DNA of 64,000 nucleotides. Source: Roseomonas aerilata DSM 19363 (GTDB lineage: Bacteria > Pseudomonadota > Alphaproteobacteria > Acetobacterales > Acetobacteraceae). Shown one piece after another: positions 9,341-18,878 of the stretch. The position numbers and the translations under genes were made by a program. Position 1 is the first letter of the stretch. Each line of letters starts with the position of its first letter. The notes below the pieces were generated by a model. That model worked only from the letters and a program-made list of their open reading frames with translations. It did no database searches and had not been told where the DNA came from. The DNA lies in NCBI RefSeq assembly GCF_000711725.1, contig NZ_JONP01000014.1, forward strand, positions 62,001 to 126,000, written 5' to 3'.

Positions 9341-10513
9341 TCAGACGGAATCGGGGCGTGAAAGGGCAGCAAGCGCTTCGCCGCGCCACTGGCCGAAGCC
9401 GGTCACCAGGATGCGGCCGGGCGCGTCCTCAGGGTCCATCGGCGCGTCGGCGGGGTCCATCGGCGCGTAGAAGCCGCCGCGGTGAAGGGCCAGGGCGGCC
9501 AGGGCCACATGGGCAGGGAAAGCGCCCTCCACCCCGTGGCCGATGAGGCTGCCCGGGCGGCGGACGGGGGCGGCGACCTCCCGCAGGAAGGCCTGCTCCT
9601 CCTCCCAGGCGCCGGGCGTGCCAGTCGCGCCGGAGATCACCGCATCGACTCCATCCGGTGCCACCCGCGGCAGGAGGGAGCGGGCGGAGGCGGCGGCCTC
9701 GCCGGGCGCCCCCCGGCGGGCGGCATTGCTCGCCACGCCGTCGAGCCGCGCGAGGACGCGAGCACCGCGGGCGCGGGCGTGCCCGGCCGTCTCCAGCACG
9801 AGGAAGCCGGCCATGCCGCCGAGGATCATCCCCGGTTGCTCGCGCTCCGAGAGCGGCTTGTGCGGGCCCTGCCAGAGCCCGTCCTCGCCGCGGTAGAGCA
9901 GCAGCAAGTCCCAGCGCTGGGCCGTCATCGCGCCGCCCACGAGGGCGATGCCGCCCCGCCCTTCGGCGAGACGGGCATGAGCGATGCGGAGCGCGTCGGC
10001 GGCGGCGCTCTCCTCGCCCATGAAGGTGCGGGAGGAGCCCGTCACGCCGTGGACGATGGAGATGTTGCCGGCCAGCAGGTTGGAGAGCTGGGCCAGGAAA
10101 AGCGTGGGCCGCAGGCCGGTGGCCAGCATCTCGTTCAGCCGCGCGCCGTCATTCGCCTCGGCCAACTCGGCGTTCACCTGCTCGTCCAGCGCCAGGTCGC
10201 GCTCACCGCCGCCGGCGGCAACGATCAGGTGCATGTCCTCCACCAGCCCGCGCGCGTTCGCGTCGTCGATGGCCAAGCCCGCGGCATAGGTGCCCAGGCG
10301 CTGCCAGGGCTCCATCTGGCGCTGGTCGCCCTTCTTCGGGATCTGCCGGTCGAGGGTCAGCGGCGGCAGCGGGTGCACGGGCCAGGGCGCATAGGTCCCG
10401 TTGTCCACCACGGGCGCCGTGCCGGCGGAGAGCGCGTCCCAATGGGCCTCCGGCCCCTCGCCTAGAGCGGTGACGAGACCGATTCCGGTAATGACGACGT
10501 CCTGGCGCGTCAT
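9341..10513 (-). CDS. fabF2XL: Degenerate beta-ketoacyl-ACP synthase, chain-length-factor-like (FabF2XL position)
   Basis: KAS-fold protein of 390 residues in the FabF2XL position of the cluster. The nucleophile region that reads 'TTACATG' in the neighbour reads 'FMGEESAAADAL' here, so Glu168 appears to sit at the cysteine position. The first active-site histidine is also lost ('SGATGTP' instead of 'NGHGTGTP'), while 'SLIGHG' keeps the second. This is the pattern of chain-length factors, which replace Cys with Gln/Glu. The start overlaps the fabZ stop (ATGA). A structural or chain-length role in a heterodimer with FabF1 is inferred. Confidence 0.85.
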   Translation of the reverse strand: MTRQDVVITGIGLVTALGEGPEAHWDALSAGTAPVVDNGTYAPWPVHPLPPLTLDRQIPKKGDQRQMEPWQRLGTYAAGLAIDDANARGLVEDMHLIVAAGGGERDLALDEQVNAELAEANDGARLNEMLATGLRPTLFLAQLSNLLAGNISIVHGVTGSSRTFMGEESAAADALRIAHARLAEGRGGIALVGGAMTAQRWDLLLLYRGEDGLWQGPHKPLSEREQPGMILGGMAGFLVLETAGHARARGARVLARLDGVASNAARRGAPGEAAASARSLLPRVAPDGVDAVISGATGTPGAWEEEQAFLREVAAPVRRPGSLIGHGVEGAFPAHVALAALALHRGGFYAPMDPADAPMDPEDAPGRILVTGFGQWRGEALAALSRPDSV

Positions 10514-10968
10514 GCGGCGTATCCCGGCAGGCCAATCCGCGCGGCGTTGGCGCGCATGGCGGCCTCCAATTCCGGATTGGGGAAGGGCATGGAGCGCAGG
10601 AGGATCTCGGCCTCCGCGATGCGCTTGCCCGCGCTTGTCAGCCGTGCCTCGGTCACCGTGTAGCCGGACCCCTCGTGGCTAATGCGAGCGGTGACGTCGA
10701 GCGGCGCGTCCGGGCCGACGAAGGAGCGGAACTTTGCCTCCTTCACCGTCATCAGGAAGGGCATGCGCTCGAAGTTGTTGCGGCCGAGAATGAGCCAGCC
10801 GCTGGCCTGCGCCATGGTTTCCACCAGCAGCACGCCGGGAACCAGAGGATGGCCGGGGAAATGGCCCTCGAAGACCGGGGAGGCCTCGGGCACGCGGCTC
10901 TCGACCACGATGGCGTCGCCGTCCAGCGACACCACCCGGTCGATCATCTGGAAGTATTCGAGGCGCAT
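10510..10968 (-). CDS. fabZXL: FabZ-type 3-hydroxyacyl-ACP dehydratase of the acpXL cluster
   Basis: Hot-dog-fold dehydratase of 152 residues. The catalytic histidine and glutamate lie in 'GHFPGHPLVPGVLLVETMAQ', the FabZ/FabA signature. It follows acpXL by seven bases and overlaps the start of the next gene by ATGA, so it belongs to the operon. It is expected to dehydrate the growing chain bound to AcpXL. A separate housekeeping fabZ normally lies with lpxD/lpxA elsewhere in such genomes, which again points to a dedicated enzyme here. Confidence 0.9.
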   Translation of the reverse strand: MRLEYFQMIDRVVSLDGDAIVVESRVPEASPVFEGHFPGHPLVPGVLLVETMAQASGWLILGRNNFERMPFLMTVKEAKFRSFVGPDAPLDVTARISHEGSGYTVTEARLTSAGKRIAEAEILLRSMPFPNPELEAAMRANAARIGLPGYAA

Positions 10969-10975
10969 CCGCGCC

Positions 10976-11281
10976 TCAGGCCGCCTTGGCGGCGACCAGC
11001 TCGTCGATGCGGGCCGCGAGGTTCTTCATGACGAAGTAGTGGTCCGCGGGCTTCTCGCCGGCATTCACCTCCTGCGTCCACTTCTCCACCGGCACCTTGA
11101 TGCCAAAGGCCTTGTCGATCGCGAAGACGATGTCGAGGAAGTCGAGGCTGTCGATGCCGAGATCCTCGGTGACATGGCTGTCCGGCGTGATGCTGTCACG
11201 CGCAACCTCGCTGTTCTCCGCGATGATCTCGGCCACCTTGTCGAAGGTCGGGCCAGGAGAAGGGGTGGTCTCGGCAGCCAT
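10976..11281 (-). CDS. acpXL: Acyl carrier protein AcpXL
   Basis: Dedicated carrier protein of 101 residues for very-long-chain hydroxy fatty acids. The phosphopantetheine serine is Ser45 in '[20 protein letters not shown]', and the stretch 'KWTQEVN' that follows is typical of AcpXL but not of the ordinary AcpP, which is also shorter. First gene of a six-gene minus-strand operon (11281 to 6147). In Rhizobium this carrier supports 27-hydroxyoctacosanoate transfer to lipid A; the same role here is inferred from sequence and synteny. Confidence 0.95.
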   Translation of the reverse strand: MAAETTPSPGPTFDKVAEIIAENSEVARDSITPDSHVTEDLGIDSLDFLDIVFAIDKAFGIKVPVEKWTQEVNAGEKPADHYFVMKNLAARIDELVAAKAA

Positions 11282-11408
11282 GGGGCGGTTCCTGGTCGGG
11301 CGCGGGCCCCGCTGCGCAGGGCGCTGGGCGGGGTCCCGGATGATCGGCGCGGGTGATGGACCGGAATGGGGTGGAAAGTCCAGGGGCGGGCCGACCGGCC
11401 CTGGTGGG

Positions 11409-12170
11409 TCAGGGCTGCGCCCCGCCGCTGCCTGGGGAGCTTGAGGCTTCAGGACTGGGTGCGCCGAGCAGCCCGAGCGCTCGGTCTAGCAACAGGGCGA
11501 GCCAGGCGGTGAAGATCGCGCCCTGCAGGACATAGGAGGGGTTGGCGTTAGCCAGGCCGGTCACGATAGGCGTGCCGAGGCAGCGCGCGCCCGCAACAGC
11601 CCCGACCGCAGTCGTTGCGACGGAGAGGGTGAGCGCGAGCCGCATCCCCACCAGCAGCACCGGCCGGGCGAGCGGCAGTTCCACGTCCCGCAGGCGCTGC
11701 CAGGGCGAGAAGCCCAGGCCCCGCGCCGCCTCGAGCGCGCCGGCCGGGACTGAGTCGAGGCCGGACACCGTGGCGCGCAGAACCGGCAGGGCCGCGTAGA
11801 GGACGAGGGCGAGCAGCGTGGGCGCCGCCCCGAAGCCGAGCAGCGGCAGGGCCAGCGCGACGGCCGCGACCGGCGGTATGCCCTGGGCAAGGGAGAATAT
11901 CGCGTCCAGCAGCGGCCGCATCCGCCGTCCCGCCGGGCGCGTGGCGAGGATGCCGGCGGGGATGCCGATGACGGCCGCCAGCCCCACGGCGCCGAGCGAG
12001 AGGACGAGGTGCCAGCCGAGGAGCAGGAACCAGGAGTCCTGCTGGAAGGTCGGCCGCGCGACCTCGGGGAAGAGGGCGTGCCAGAGCGCCTCGGCCCGCG
12101 GGGCGGCGAGAAGGGCGGCCAGGAAGGCCAGGGCCTCGGCGGCGAGGCGGGCGGCGCGCGCGCCCCTCAC
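11409..12170 (-). CDS. yehW: Osmoprotectant ABC transporter permease (YehW-like)
   Basis: Inner-membrane permease of 253 residues with about six hydrophobic helices and the BPD_transp_1 loop ('[20 protein letters not shown]'). Translation is proposed to start at a GTG overlapping the stop of the ATPase (GTGA), giving tight coupling. Last gene of the osmF-yehY-yehX-yehW order seen in enteric bacteria. Partner of the longer permease at 13090-14253. Function as part of a quaternary-amine (glycine betaine/choline type) importer follows from the family; the actual substrate is unknown. Confidence 0.88.
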   Translation of the reverse strand: MRGARAARLAAEALAFLAALLAAPRAEALWHALFPEVARPTFQQDSWFLLLGWHLVLSLGAVGLAAVIGIPAGILATRPAGRRMRPLLDAIFSLAQGIPPVAAVALALPLLGFGAAPTLLALVLYAALPVLRATVSGLDSVPAGALEAARGLGFSPWQRLRDVELPLARPVLLVGMRLALTLSVATTAVGAVAGARCLGTPIVTGLANANPSYVLQGAIFTAWLALLLDRALGLLGAPSPEASSSPGSGGAQP

Positions 12171-13093
12171 GGGGCGGAGGCGCGGAGGATCGCGGTCATG
12201 GTCAGGTGGCGCGGCGGCGCGCCCTCCAGGGCCACGCTGTCGGTGCCATGGGCGAGCATGAGCAGGAGGGCGTCCTCCAGCGTGGCGCCGGCCGGCAGGC
12301 CGGGGGAGCCGGGCGCCGGACCATTCTCGGCCGCACCGGCTGCGGGCAGGGCAGCGAGCCGGTGAAGGACCAGGGCGCCGGTCCGCACCATCCGCCGCAC
12401 CGCCTCTGGCGCGCCCGGGCCGAGCACCTCGGCGGGCGGACCCTCGGCGACCAGCCGCCCCTCCGCCATCACCGCGATCCGGTCGGCCAGGACGAGAGCT
12501 TCCTCCAGGTCGTGGGTGACGAGCAGAATCGTCTTGCCGGTCTCCGCATGGATGCGCCGGAGGGCCGTCTGAAGTCCCCGCCGCGTGCCCGGGTCCAGCG
12601 CCGAGAAGGGCTCGTCCATCAGCAGGACGGGCGGGTCGGCCGCCAGGGCGCGGGCGAGGCCAACCCGCTGCGCCTGCCCGCCCGAGAGCGTCGCCGGGCG
12701 CCGGTCGCGATAGGTGCCGGGGTCGAGACCGACCATCTCCAGCAAGGCGTTCACCCGCGGCTCTACGCGCGCGCGGTCCCAGCCGAGCAGGCGAGGGACC
12801 GTCGCCACGTTCCCGGCCACGCTGCGATGAGGAAAGAGGCCGACCGACTGGATCACGTAGCCAATGCCGCGCCGAAGCGCCTGGGGGTCGATGCCCGCCA
12901 CGTCGCGCCCATCGAGGAGGACGCGTCCGGCCGTGGGCTCGATCAGCCTGTTGACCGTCCGCAGCAGGGTGGACTTGCCCGAGCCGCTCTCGCCCAGCAG
13001 CACGCAGAGGGCCCCCGCCGGCACCTCGAAGCTGACGCCGCGCAGGGCTTCGAGAGTACCGTACTGGTGCGACACGCCTTCGAAGCGGATCAT
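12167..13093 (-). CDS. yehX: Osmoprotectant ABC transporter ATPase (YehX/OpuBA-like)
   Basis: ATP-binding subunit of 308 residues. Walker A is 'GESGSGKST', the signature is 'LSGGQAQRVGLARAL', and Walker B is 'PVLLMDEPFSALDP' with switch histidine in 'LVTHDLEEAL'. The C-terminal 60 residues resemble a short, partial CBS-like extension as in OpuA/OpuB ATPases, and are proline- and alanine-rich. It overlaps the upstream permease stop (ATGA) and the downstream permease start (GTGA), so all subunits are co-translated. Confidence 0.92.
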   Translation of the reverse strand: MIRFEGVSHQYGTLEALRGVSFEVPAGALCVLLGESGSGKSTLLRTVNRLIEPTAGRVLLDGRDVAGIDPQALRRGIGYVIQSVGLFPHRSVAGNVATVPRLLGWDRARVEPRVNALLEMVGLDPGTYRDRRPATLSGGQAQRVGLARALAADPPVLLMDEPFSALDPGTRRGLQTALRRIHAETGKTILLVTHDLEEALVLADRIAVMAEGRLVAEGPPAEVLGPGAPEAVRRMVRTGALVLHRLAALPAAGAAENGPAPGSPGLPAGATLEDALLLMLAHGTDSVALEGAPPRHLTMTAILRASAP

Positions 13094-14253
13094 GCAGGCA
13101 CCAGCCGGGCGAGCAGGGCGAGGCCGGCATCCACGGCCAGCGAGAGGGCCAGGACCGGGAGCACGCCCAGTAGGATAAGGTCCGTCGCCAGTTGGCCGAT
13201 CCCTTGGAAGACCAACGTGCCGAGCCCGCCGCCGCCGACCAGGGCGGCTAGCGTGGCCAGCCCCACAGCCTGCACCGCCGCCAAGCGCAGCGCCCCGAGC
13301 ATGACGCCCGCCCCGAGCGGCACGCGAAGGCCCCAGAGAACCCCGGCCGGGGAAAGACCCTGGCCACGGGCGGCCTCCACCAGATCCGCCGGGGCAACGC
13401 GCAGGCCGGAGAGGATCCCCCGGGCGAGCGGCAGGACGAGGTAGGCCGCGATACCGAGAATGGCGGGGGCAGGGCCGATGCCGCCCAGGCCGAGCTCCCG
13501 TAGCGCCGGAAACGCCGAGGCGAGGGCAGCGAGCGGCGCGATCAACAGTCCGAAGAGGGCGATGGAGGGGATCACTTGAATGCTGGAGGCGGCGGTGAGG
13601 AAGGCTGCCTCCAGGCGCGGACGACCCAGGGCGAGGGCCGAGAAGGGAACGGCCAGGATCAGCGCGAGGAGGAGCGCGGCGAGGGAGAGCGCGACATGTC
13701 CCGCGAGGGCGTCGCGCAGTTCGGCCGCGCGGCCGGCGGCCTCGCGCACGAGGGAAAGGGAGTCGAGCCCCCCGGCCGCGCCGAGCACGGCGAGGCCGAG
13801 AAGGCCGACGAGGAGCGGAAGCGCCGGCGCCCCGCCCCGAATCACCGCCGCTGCGGCAAGGGCGAGGGAGAGGACGAGCAGGGAAAGCCAGGCGCCCGCG
13901 GCGGGCGCGGCGCGCGCCACGGTGCTGCCGGCGGGCAGGGCGGCCGCCGTGCCGAGGCCGACCGTGGCGGCGAGAGAGAGGATAGCCAGGATTGCCGCGG
14001 CCTCGGGCAGCCAGGAAAGCCGCGGACGCCAGGCGGAAAGCAACATCCCGAGGAGGGAGAGATAATAGAGCCCCGCGGCGGCAAGCACCGGCAAGCTGCC
14101 CGGCAAAGCAGCCGCACGCGGTGATACGAGCCGGTTGGGCGCGACCGAGATCCAGCCGAGCAGCGGGGGAAGCAGAGCTGCCGCCAGGGCGAGGGGAACC
14201 AGGGCCGTCACGCCAGCGGCGCGTTGGGATCTTGCGCTGGCTGCGCGCGGCAC
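13090..14253 (-). CDS. yehY: Osmoprotectant ABC transporter permease, long form (YehY-like)
   Basis: Inner-membrane permease of 387 residues, close to the usual YehY length and far longer than OpuBB-type permeases. The first 170 residues form about five extra helices. The C-terminal half carries the transport domain with the EAA-like loop 'VEAARGQGLSPAGVLWGLRV'. Placed between the binding protein (eight bases upstream) and the ATPase. The extra N-terminal helices are known in YehY-type systems, which differ from classical osmoregulated importers; no osmotic promoter could be recognised. Confidence 0.9.
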   Translation of the reverse strand: MPRAASARSQRAAGVTALVPLALAAALLPPLLGWISVAPNRLVSPRAAALPGSLPVLAAAGLYYLSLLGMLLSAWRPRLSWLPEAAAILAILSLAATVGLGTAAALPAGSTVARAAPAAGAWLSLLVLSLALAAAAVIRGGAPALPLLVGLLGLAVLGAAGGLDSLSLVREAAGRAAELRDALAGHVALSLAALLLALILAVPFSALALGRPRLEAAFLTAASSIQVIPSIALFGLLIAPLAALASAFPALRELGLGGIGPAPAILGIAAYLVLPLARGILSGLRVAPADLVEAARGQGLSPAGVLWGLRVPLGAGVMLGALRLAAVQAVGLATLAALVGGGGLGTLVFQGIGQLATDLILLGVLPVLALSLAVDAGLALLARLVPA

Positions 14254-14261
14254 CTGCGGGC

Positions 14262-15203
14262 TCAGCCGGTCTGCCCGACGCTGCGCAGGTGCTCGCGGGC
14301 GACGTCGCGCAACGGCCGGCCCTCCACCACGATCGCGGCGTTCAACGCCTGCAGCCGCTCGAGCGTCAGGCCGGCAAAGGCCGGCCCCAGCCAGGCCTGC
14401 AATTCAGGCAGTCGCCGGGCCACCTCGCCGCGCGCGCAGGGGGCGGGCTGATAGACGATCTGCGCGCCCTTGGTGTCCTCCAGCACGCGCAAGGAGAGGG
14501 CGGAGATGGCGCCGTCCGTGCCATAGACCATGGCCGCGTTCACCCCGTTCAGCCCCTCCCCGGCGGCACGCATGGTGACCGCCGTGTCGCCACCCGGCAG
14601 CACGAGCAGCTGCGAGGAGGAGAGGGTGAAGCCATAGGCGCGCTGGAAGGCGGGCAGGGCGGCAGGGCTCTCCACGAACTCGGCGGAGGCCGCGAGCTTG
14701 AAGGTGCCGCCACCCGTGAGATAGCGGGCCAGGTCCTCCAGGCTGCGCAATCCTGCCCGGCCGGCGAGATCGCCCCGCACGGCGATCGCCCAGGTGTTGT
14801 TGGCGGGCGCGGGGCGCAGCCAGGCGATGTCGTTGCGCGCTCCGTCCAGCTCCTTCACGCGTTCATAGGCGGTGTCGGCGCGCTTCCAGGCGGGGTCGTC
14901 CTCCTGCTGGAAGAAGAAGGCGCCATTGCCGGTGTATTCGGGATAGAGGTCCACCTCCCCCGCCAGAAGCGCCTGGCGAAGGATGCGGGTTGGGCCGAGC
15001 TGGAGCCGGGCGCGAACGGCCACGCCCCGCGCCTCGAGAGCGATGGCCATCATCTGCCCGAGCAGCGCTCCCTCCGTGTCGAGCTTGGAGGCGACGGTGA
15101 TTGGGCCGGAAGCCTGCGCATGCACCCCAGTGCCCCGCAAGGCCGGCAGGGCGAGGCTCGTCGCGAGCAGGATGCGGCGCGTCGGCTCGGCGGGCATGCT
15201 CAT
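14262..15203 (-). CDS. osmF: Osmoprotectant ABC transporter substrate-binding protein (OsmF/YehZ-like)
   Basis: Periplasmic binding protein of 313 residues with an N-terminal signal ('RRILLATSLALPAL', cleavage likely after 'VHA'). It has the OpuAC-type fold, with 'GEVDLYPEYTGNGAFFF', a quaternary-amine binder signature. First gene of a four-gene operon. A second in-frame ATG two codons in could equally be the start. Betaine or choline is the family ligand; it may instead act as a general-stress importer as in enterics. Confidence 0.92.
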   Translation of the reverse strand: MSMPAEPTRRILLATSLALPALRGTGVHAQASGPITVASKLDTEGALLGQMMAIALEARGVAVRARLQLGPTRILRQALLAGEVDLYPEYTGNGAFFFQQEDDPAWKRADTAYERVKELDGARNDIAWLRPAPANNTWAIAVRGDLAGRAGLRSLEDLARYLTGGGTFKLAASAEFVESPAALPAFQRAYGFTLSSSQLLVLPGGDTAVTMRAAGEGLNGVNAAMVYGTDGAISALSLRVLEDTKGAQIVYQPAPCARGEVARRLPELQAWLGPAFAGLTLERLQALNAAIVVEGRPLRDVAREHLRSVGQTG

Positions 15204-15259
15204 TCCTCTCCTGGTCGCTGGCGCCGAGCCTCGGCCAGGCCGCGCGGATTTGCAAAGCG

Positions 15260-18079
15260 CTATCCGATCATCGCGCGGACACGGGCTGCCAGGGCCTCGA
15301 TCTCGAAGGGCTTGGTGATCAGTTCCATGCCTGGATCGAGGAAGCCACCGTTGCTCGTCGCGTTCTCCGCATAGCCCGTCATGAACAGCACCTTGAGCCC
15401 CGGGCGGTGGCGGCGCGCCGCATCGGCCAACTGGCGGCCGTTTAGCCCCGGCAAGCCGACATCGGTCACGAGAAGGTCGATCCGTGCGCGGGATTCGAGG
15501 ATGTGGAGCCCCGCGGGCCCGTCCGCCGCCTGGACGGCGCGGTAGCCTAGGCCCGACAGCACCTCCACGACGAGGTCGCGCACCACGGCCTCGTCCTCGA
15601 CCACCAGCACCACCTCGCCGCTCTCCGCCTGGCGCGCGGCCGCGGCGGGGGCGGGCGCGTCCTCCTCCTCGTCAGTCTCACCGGGGCCGCGTGGAAGAAG
15701 GAGGCTGACCGTCGTGCCGCGACCGGGCGCCGAGACGATCCTTGCGTGCCCCTCCGACTGGCGGGCGAAGCCGTAGACCATCGAGAGGCCGAGGCCGGTG
15801 CCCTGGCCGATGGGCTTCGTGGTGAAGAAGGGCTCGAAGGCGCGCTCCACGGTGTCGGCATCCATCCCCACGCCGGTGTCCGAGACATGGATGACGATGT
15901 AGTCGCCGGGCAGGATCCCGCGCTCCGCCTCGTCCCAGGCATCCGAGGGCTGGTCGGGCGGCGCGGCCCCGATGCGGGTGTTCGCCGTCTCGATCGTCAG
16001 GCGGCCGCCGTCGGGCATGGCGTCCCGCGCGTTGATCGAAAGGTTGAGGACGGCGCTCTCGAGCTGGTGCGGGTCGCACAGAGTGGGCCAGAGCCCCTGG
16101 GCGGTCACGATCCGGAGGCGGATGCTCTCGCCGATGGTCCGGCGCAGCAGGTCCTCCATCGAGGTCACGAGCACGTTCGCGTCCACCGGCTTCGGGGCTA
16201 GCGGCTGGCGTCGCGAGAAGGCGAGGAGCCGGTGGGTGAGAGCCGCCGCCCGGTTCGCCGAGGCGATGGCGGCCGCGACGTAGCGCCCAGCTTCCTCGGT
16301 GCGGCCGGCGGCGATGCGCCGCTGCATAAGGTCGAGGCTGCCGATCACGCCAGTGAGCAGGTTGTTGAAGTCGTGCGCAATGCCGCCGGTGAGCTGGCCG
16401 ACCGCCTCCATCTTCTGTGCCTGGCGAAGCGCGGCCTCGGTTGCCTGCAACGCCTCCGCCGCCTCCTTCTCGGCCTGGATGTCGCGGCCGACCGCGTGGA
16501 TGAAGCTCTCGTCCGGCACGGCCGTCCAGGAGATCCAGCGGTAAGAGCCGTCCTTCTGGCGATAGCGGTTCTGGAAGCGCAGCGTGGTCAGGCCCTCGGC
16601 CAGCTTGGCGGCTTCCGCGCACGTGGCCTCTATATCCTCGGGATGCACGAGGCTCATGAAGTCGTGGCCTAGCAAGTCCTCCTCTGCCCAGCCGAGCATC
16701 GAGGTCCATGCGGGATTCACTGCCTCGATGCGGCCGTCGAAGCGGGCGACGAGCATGATGTCCGTCGAGAGCCGCCACATGCGGTCGCGGTCGCGCGTGC
16801 GCTCGGCCACGCGTGCCTCCAGATCCTCGCGCGAGCGGGAAAGCGTCTCCCTCGCTTCGACGATCTCCTGGATGTCACTGCAGACGCCGATCCAGCGATG
16901 CACCGTGCCGTTCTCGCCCCGCACGGGCTGCGCGCGGGCGAGCCACCACCGGTAGGCGCCGTCGGCCCTCCGGAGGCGGCACTCGACCTCGTAGGGCGCG
17001 CCTGTCGCAAGGCTCTCGGACCAGCGCGCGTTCACGCGCGGAAGGTCCTCGGAATGGACGAAGGCCTGCCAGCCGTGCCGGCGGAGGGCGGTGCGGCTGC
17101 TGCCCGAGTACTCGAACCAGCGCTGGCTGCTGTACTCGATCCGGCCATCGGGATTTGCCGTCCAGACGAACCCCGGGACCGCCTCCGCCCCTTCGCGCAG
17201 GCGTGCCTCGCTGAGCGCGAGCGCCCGCTCGGCCTCGCGCTGGGCCGTGCGGTCGCGCAGCACCTTCACGAAACCGACCGGCGCGCCCGAGTCGTCGCGC
17301 AGCGGCGTCATCTCACCGCTGGCCCAGAAGCGCTCGCCGGTCGCGCGCATGTGCCAGCGTTCGTCGGGGGAATAACCCTTCTCGAGCGCTTCCTGCCGCT
17401 CGGCCGTCAGACGGCCGCCATCCAGGTCTTCGGGCGTGAGGATGCGGTTGGCGGGATGGCCGAGCATCTCCCCCTCGGTCCATCCGAAGGCACGCCGGGC
17501 CCCCTCGTTCCAGCGGGTGATCCGCCCTTCGGTGTCCGTGACGATGATCGCGTGGTCCGTCACGCTGTCGAAGATCTGGTGGGCCAAGGCCTCGCTGTCG
17601 CGCAGGGCGCGTACCGAGAGCACCTGCCGGGTGGTCTCCATGACCGGGCAGAAGAAGCCATCGACCTCGTCGCTCTCGCCCCGGACAGGGGTATAGGAGA
17701 AGGCGAAATGCGCCTCCTCCGGGTAGCCGTTGCGCTGCAGGACGAGGCTGATGTCGTCCATCTGGACCGGGCAGCCGGCTTCGACCTGCTCGACCAACGG
17801 AACGAGTTCGTCCGCGACCTCTTTCCAGACCTCCATGAAGCGCGCACCGAGCGCGGAAGGGTGCTTGGCCCCGAGGATTTCCGCGTAGCCGTCGTTGTAA
17901 AGCATGACCCTCTGCGGCCCCCAGGCGACGAACATCGCGTGGCCGGACCCGAGCATCACGCCGACGAGGGTCTTCAGCGAGGCTGGCCACCTCTCCGGCG
18001 GCCCGAGCGGGTTCGCCGCCCAGTCGAAGCCGCGGATCAGGGCGCCCAGCCTTCCTCCGCCAGAGAGGAAGTTCAGCAT
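15260..18079 (-). CDS. Hybrid histidine kinase with four PAS domains
   Basis: Soluble-looking sensor kinase of 939 residues without clear membrane segments. Four PAS-type modules span about 30-150, 165-285, 293-415 and 432-550. HisKA follows with the phospho-acceptor His569 ('[11 protein letters not shown]'). The ATPase domain has Asn683 in the N box, 'VSDTGVGM' and '[13 protein letters not shown]'. A C-terminal receiver domain has Asp873 ('[10 protein letters not shown]') and Lys in 'ITKPFE'. No cognate regulator is adjacent, so phosphate transfer beyond the receiver is unknown. PAS ligands cannot be predicted; the N-terminal PAS is the least canonical. Confidence 0.92.
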   Translation of the reverse strand: MLNFLSGGGRLGALIRGFDWAANPLGPPERWPASLKTLVGVMLGSGHAMFVAWGPQRVMLYNDGYAEILGAKHPSALGARFMEVWKEVADELVPLVEQVEAGCPVQMDDISLVLQRNGYPEEAHFAFSYTPVRGESDEVDGFFCPVMETTRQVLSVRALRDSEALAHQIFDSVTDHAIIVTDTEGRITRWNEGARRAFGWTEGEMLGHPANRILTPEDLDGGRLTAERQEALEKGYSPDERWHMRATGERFWASGEMTPLRDDSGAPVGFVKVLRDRTAQREAERALALSEARLREGAEAVPGFVWTANPDGRIEYSSQRWFEYSGSSRTALRRHGWQAFVHSEDLPRVNARWSESLATGAPYEVECRLRRADGAYRWWLARAQPVRGENGTVHRWIGVCSDIQEIVEARETLSRSREDLEARVAERTRDRDRMWRLSTDIMLVARFDGRIEAVNPAWTSMLGWAEEDLLGHDFMSLVHPEDIEATCAEAAKLAEGLTTLRFQNRYRQKDGSYRWISWTAVPDESFIHAVGRDIQAEKEAAEALQATEAALRQAQKMEAVGQLTGGIAHDFNNLLTGVIGSLDLMQRRIAAGRTEEAGRYVAAAIASANRAAALTHRLLAFSRRQPLAPKPVDANVLVTSMEDLLRRTIGESIRLRIVTAQGLWPTLCDPHQLESAVLNLSINARDAMPDGGRLTIETANTRIGAAPPDQPSDAWDEAERGILPGDYIVIHVSDTGVGMDADTVERAFEPFFTTKPIGQGTGLGLSMVYGFARQSEGHARIVSAPGRGTTVSLLLPRGPGETDEEEDAPAPAAAARQAESGEVVLVVEDEAVVRDLVVEVLSGLGYRAVQAADGPAGLHILESRARIDLLVTDVGLPGLNGRQLADAARRHRPGLKVLFMTGYAENATSNGGFLDPGMELITKPFEIEALAARVRAMIG

Positions 18080-18266
18080 GAACGGAGCTGTGGGGTGGTC
18101 AGCCGCCAGCTTGACGGCGCAGCACGAGGAAGCTGCCCTGGCTTCGCATTATCGGATTGGCGGTGCATTGGTAGCAGGAAGGCTCCTGGCGGGCTTGGGT
18201 TTCAAGCCCGGCAAAGGCGTCGTTCCTGGCCCTTCAGGGTTGTGCCGCCCAGGCTCGTGGGCGCCC

Positions 18267-18352
18267 TGGTGCGGGTGGTCGGGCTCGAACCGACACTCCG
18301 TTGCCGGAAACGGATTTTGAGTCCGTCGCGTCTACCGTTCCGCCACACCCGC
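18267..18352 (-). tRNA. tRNA-Leu (anticodon CAA)
   Basis: The minus strand folds as a class II tRNA of 86 nt including an encoded CCA. The acceptor stem GCGGGTG pairs with CACCCGC, the discriminator is A, and the 5-bp anticodon stem ACGGA/TCCGT encloses the loop CTCAAAA with anticodon CAA at 18317-18319. A long variable arm and a T loop with TTCGAGC are present. It reads UUG codons, which are rare in such a GC-rich genome. The gene stands alone between the hybrid kinase and a cupin gene. Confidence 0.96.
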
Positions 18353-18414
18353 AGCGTTTGCAGCCAGGGGCGCTGATGCCACGGGCCGCCCCGTCTCGTC
18401 CAGCGGGGATCCGC

Positions 18415-18795
18415 TCAACCTTGGGGTGCCTCGGCTTCGGCGGTCCGGAAGGCGGCAGGAGAGGTGACCTCCAGCATCTCCAGGTCGTCGGAATGCGCGA
18501 CCTCGCGGTGGCGGATGCCGGGGGGCTGGACCACGCTGTCGCCGCGCTCGAGCAGCACCTCGCCGATGTCCTCGTACTCGAACCGGACCCAGCCCTGGAG
18601 CACGAGGACGAGCTGGAAGCCGAGTTCGTGGGTATGCCAGGCGGGCTTCGGGCCCTCTCCCGGCACGGCGCGAATGATATGGGCTGCGTGGCCGCCGCCG
18701 GTCGCCTCCCGCGCGCCCAGGTCGCGATAGGCGAAGAAGCCTCGCAACCCGGCATCGTAGGTGGCGTCCGCCGCCCGGCTGACTGTGGTTCGCAT
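18415..18795 (-). CDS. Small cupin-domain protein
   Basis: Single-domain cupin of 126 residues. The two beta-barrel motifs are visible as 'PAWHTHELGFQLVLVLQGW' and 'GDSVVQPPGIRHREVAHS', supplying likely metal-binding histidines and a glutamate. A GGGAGAGG site precedes the ATG. It diverges from dsbB. Enzymatic or sensory function is not evident; single-domain cupins range from dioxygenases to isomerases to storage-like binders, so only the fold is claimed. Confidence 0.82.
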   Translation of the reverse strand: MRTTVSRAADATYDAGLRGFFAYRDLGAREATGGGHAAHIIRAVPGEGPKPAWHTHELGFQLVLVLQGWVRFEYEDIGEVLLERGDSVVQPPGIRHREVAHSDDLEMLEVTSPAAFRTAEAEAPQG

Positions 18796-18878
18796 GCCTG
18801 GACCTCTCCCTTGGCCGGTGTCCCGCCATGCGTCCGGCGGGACTTGCCCGGCGCGGGGCCGGGCGCCAGCCTGCCCTG

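Noticed and set aside
18190-18210. An 8-bp perfect stem (CGGGCTTG/CAAGCCCG) near the tRNA-Leu 3' side
   Set aside because: No T run follows on either strand, so it is not a convincing terminator.
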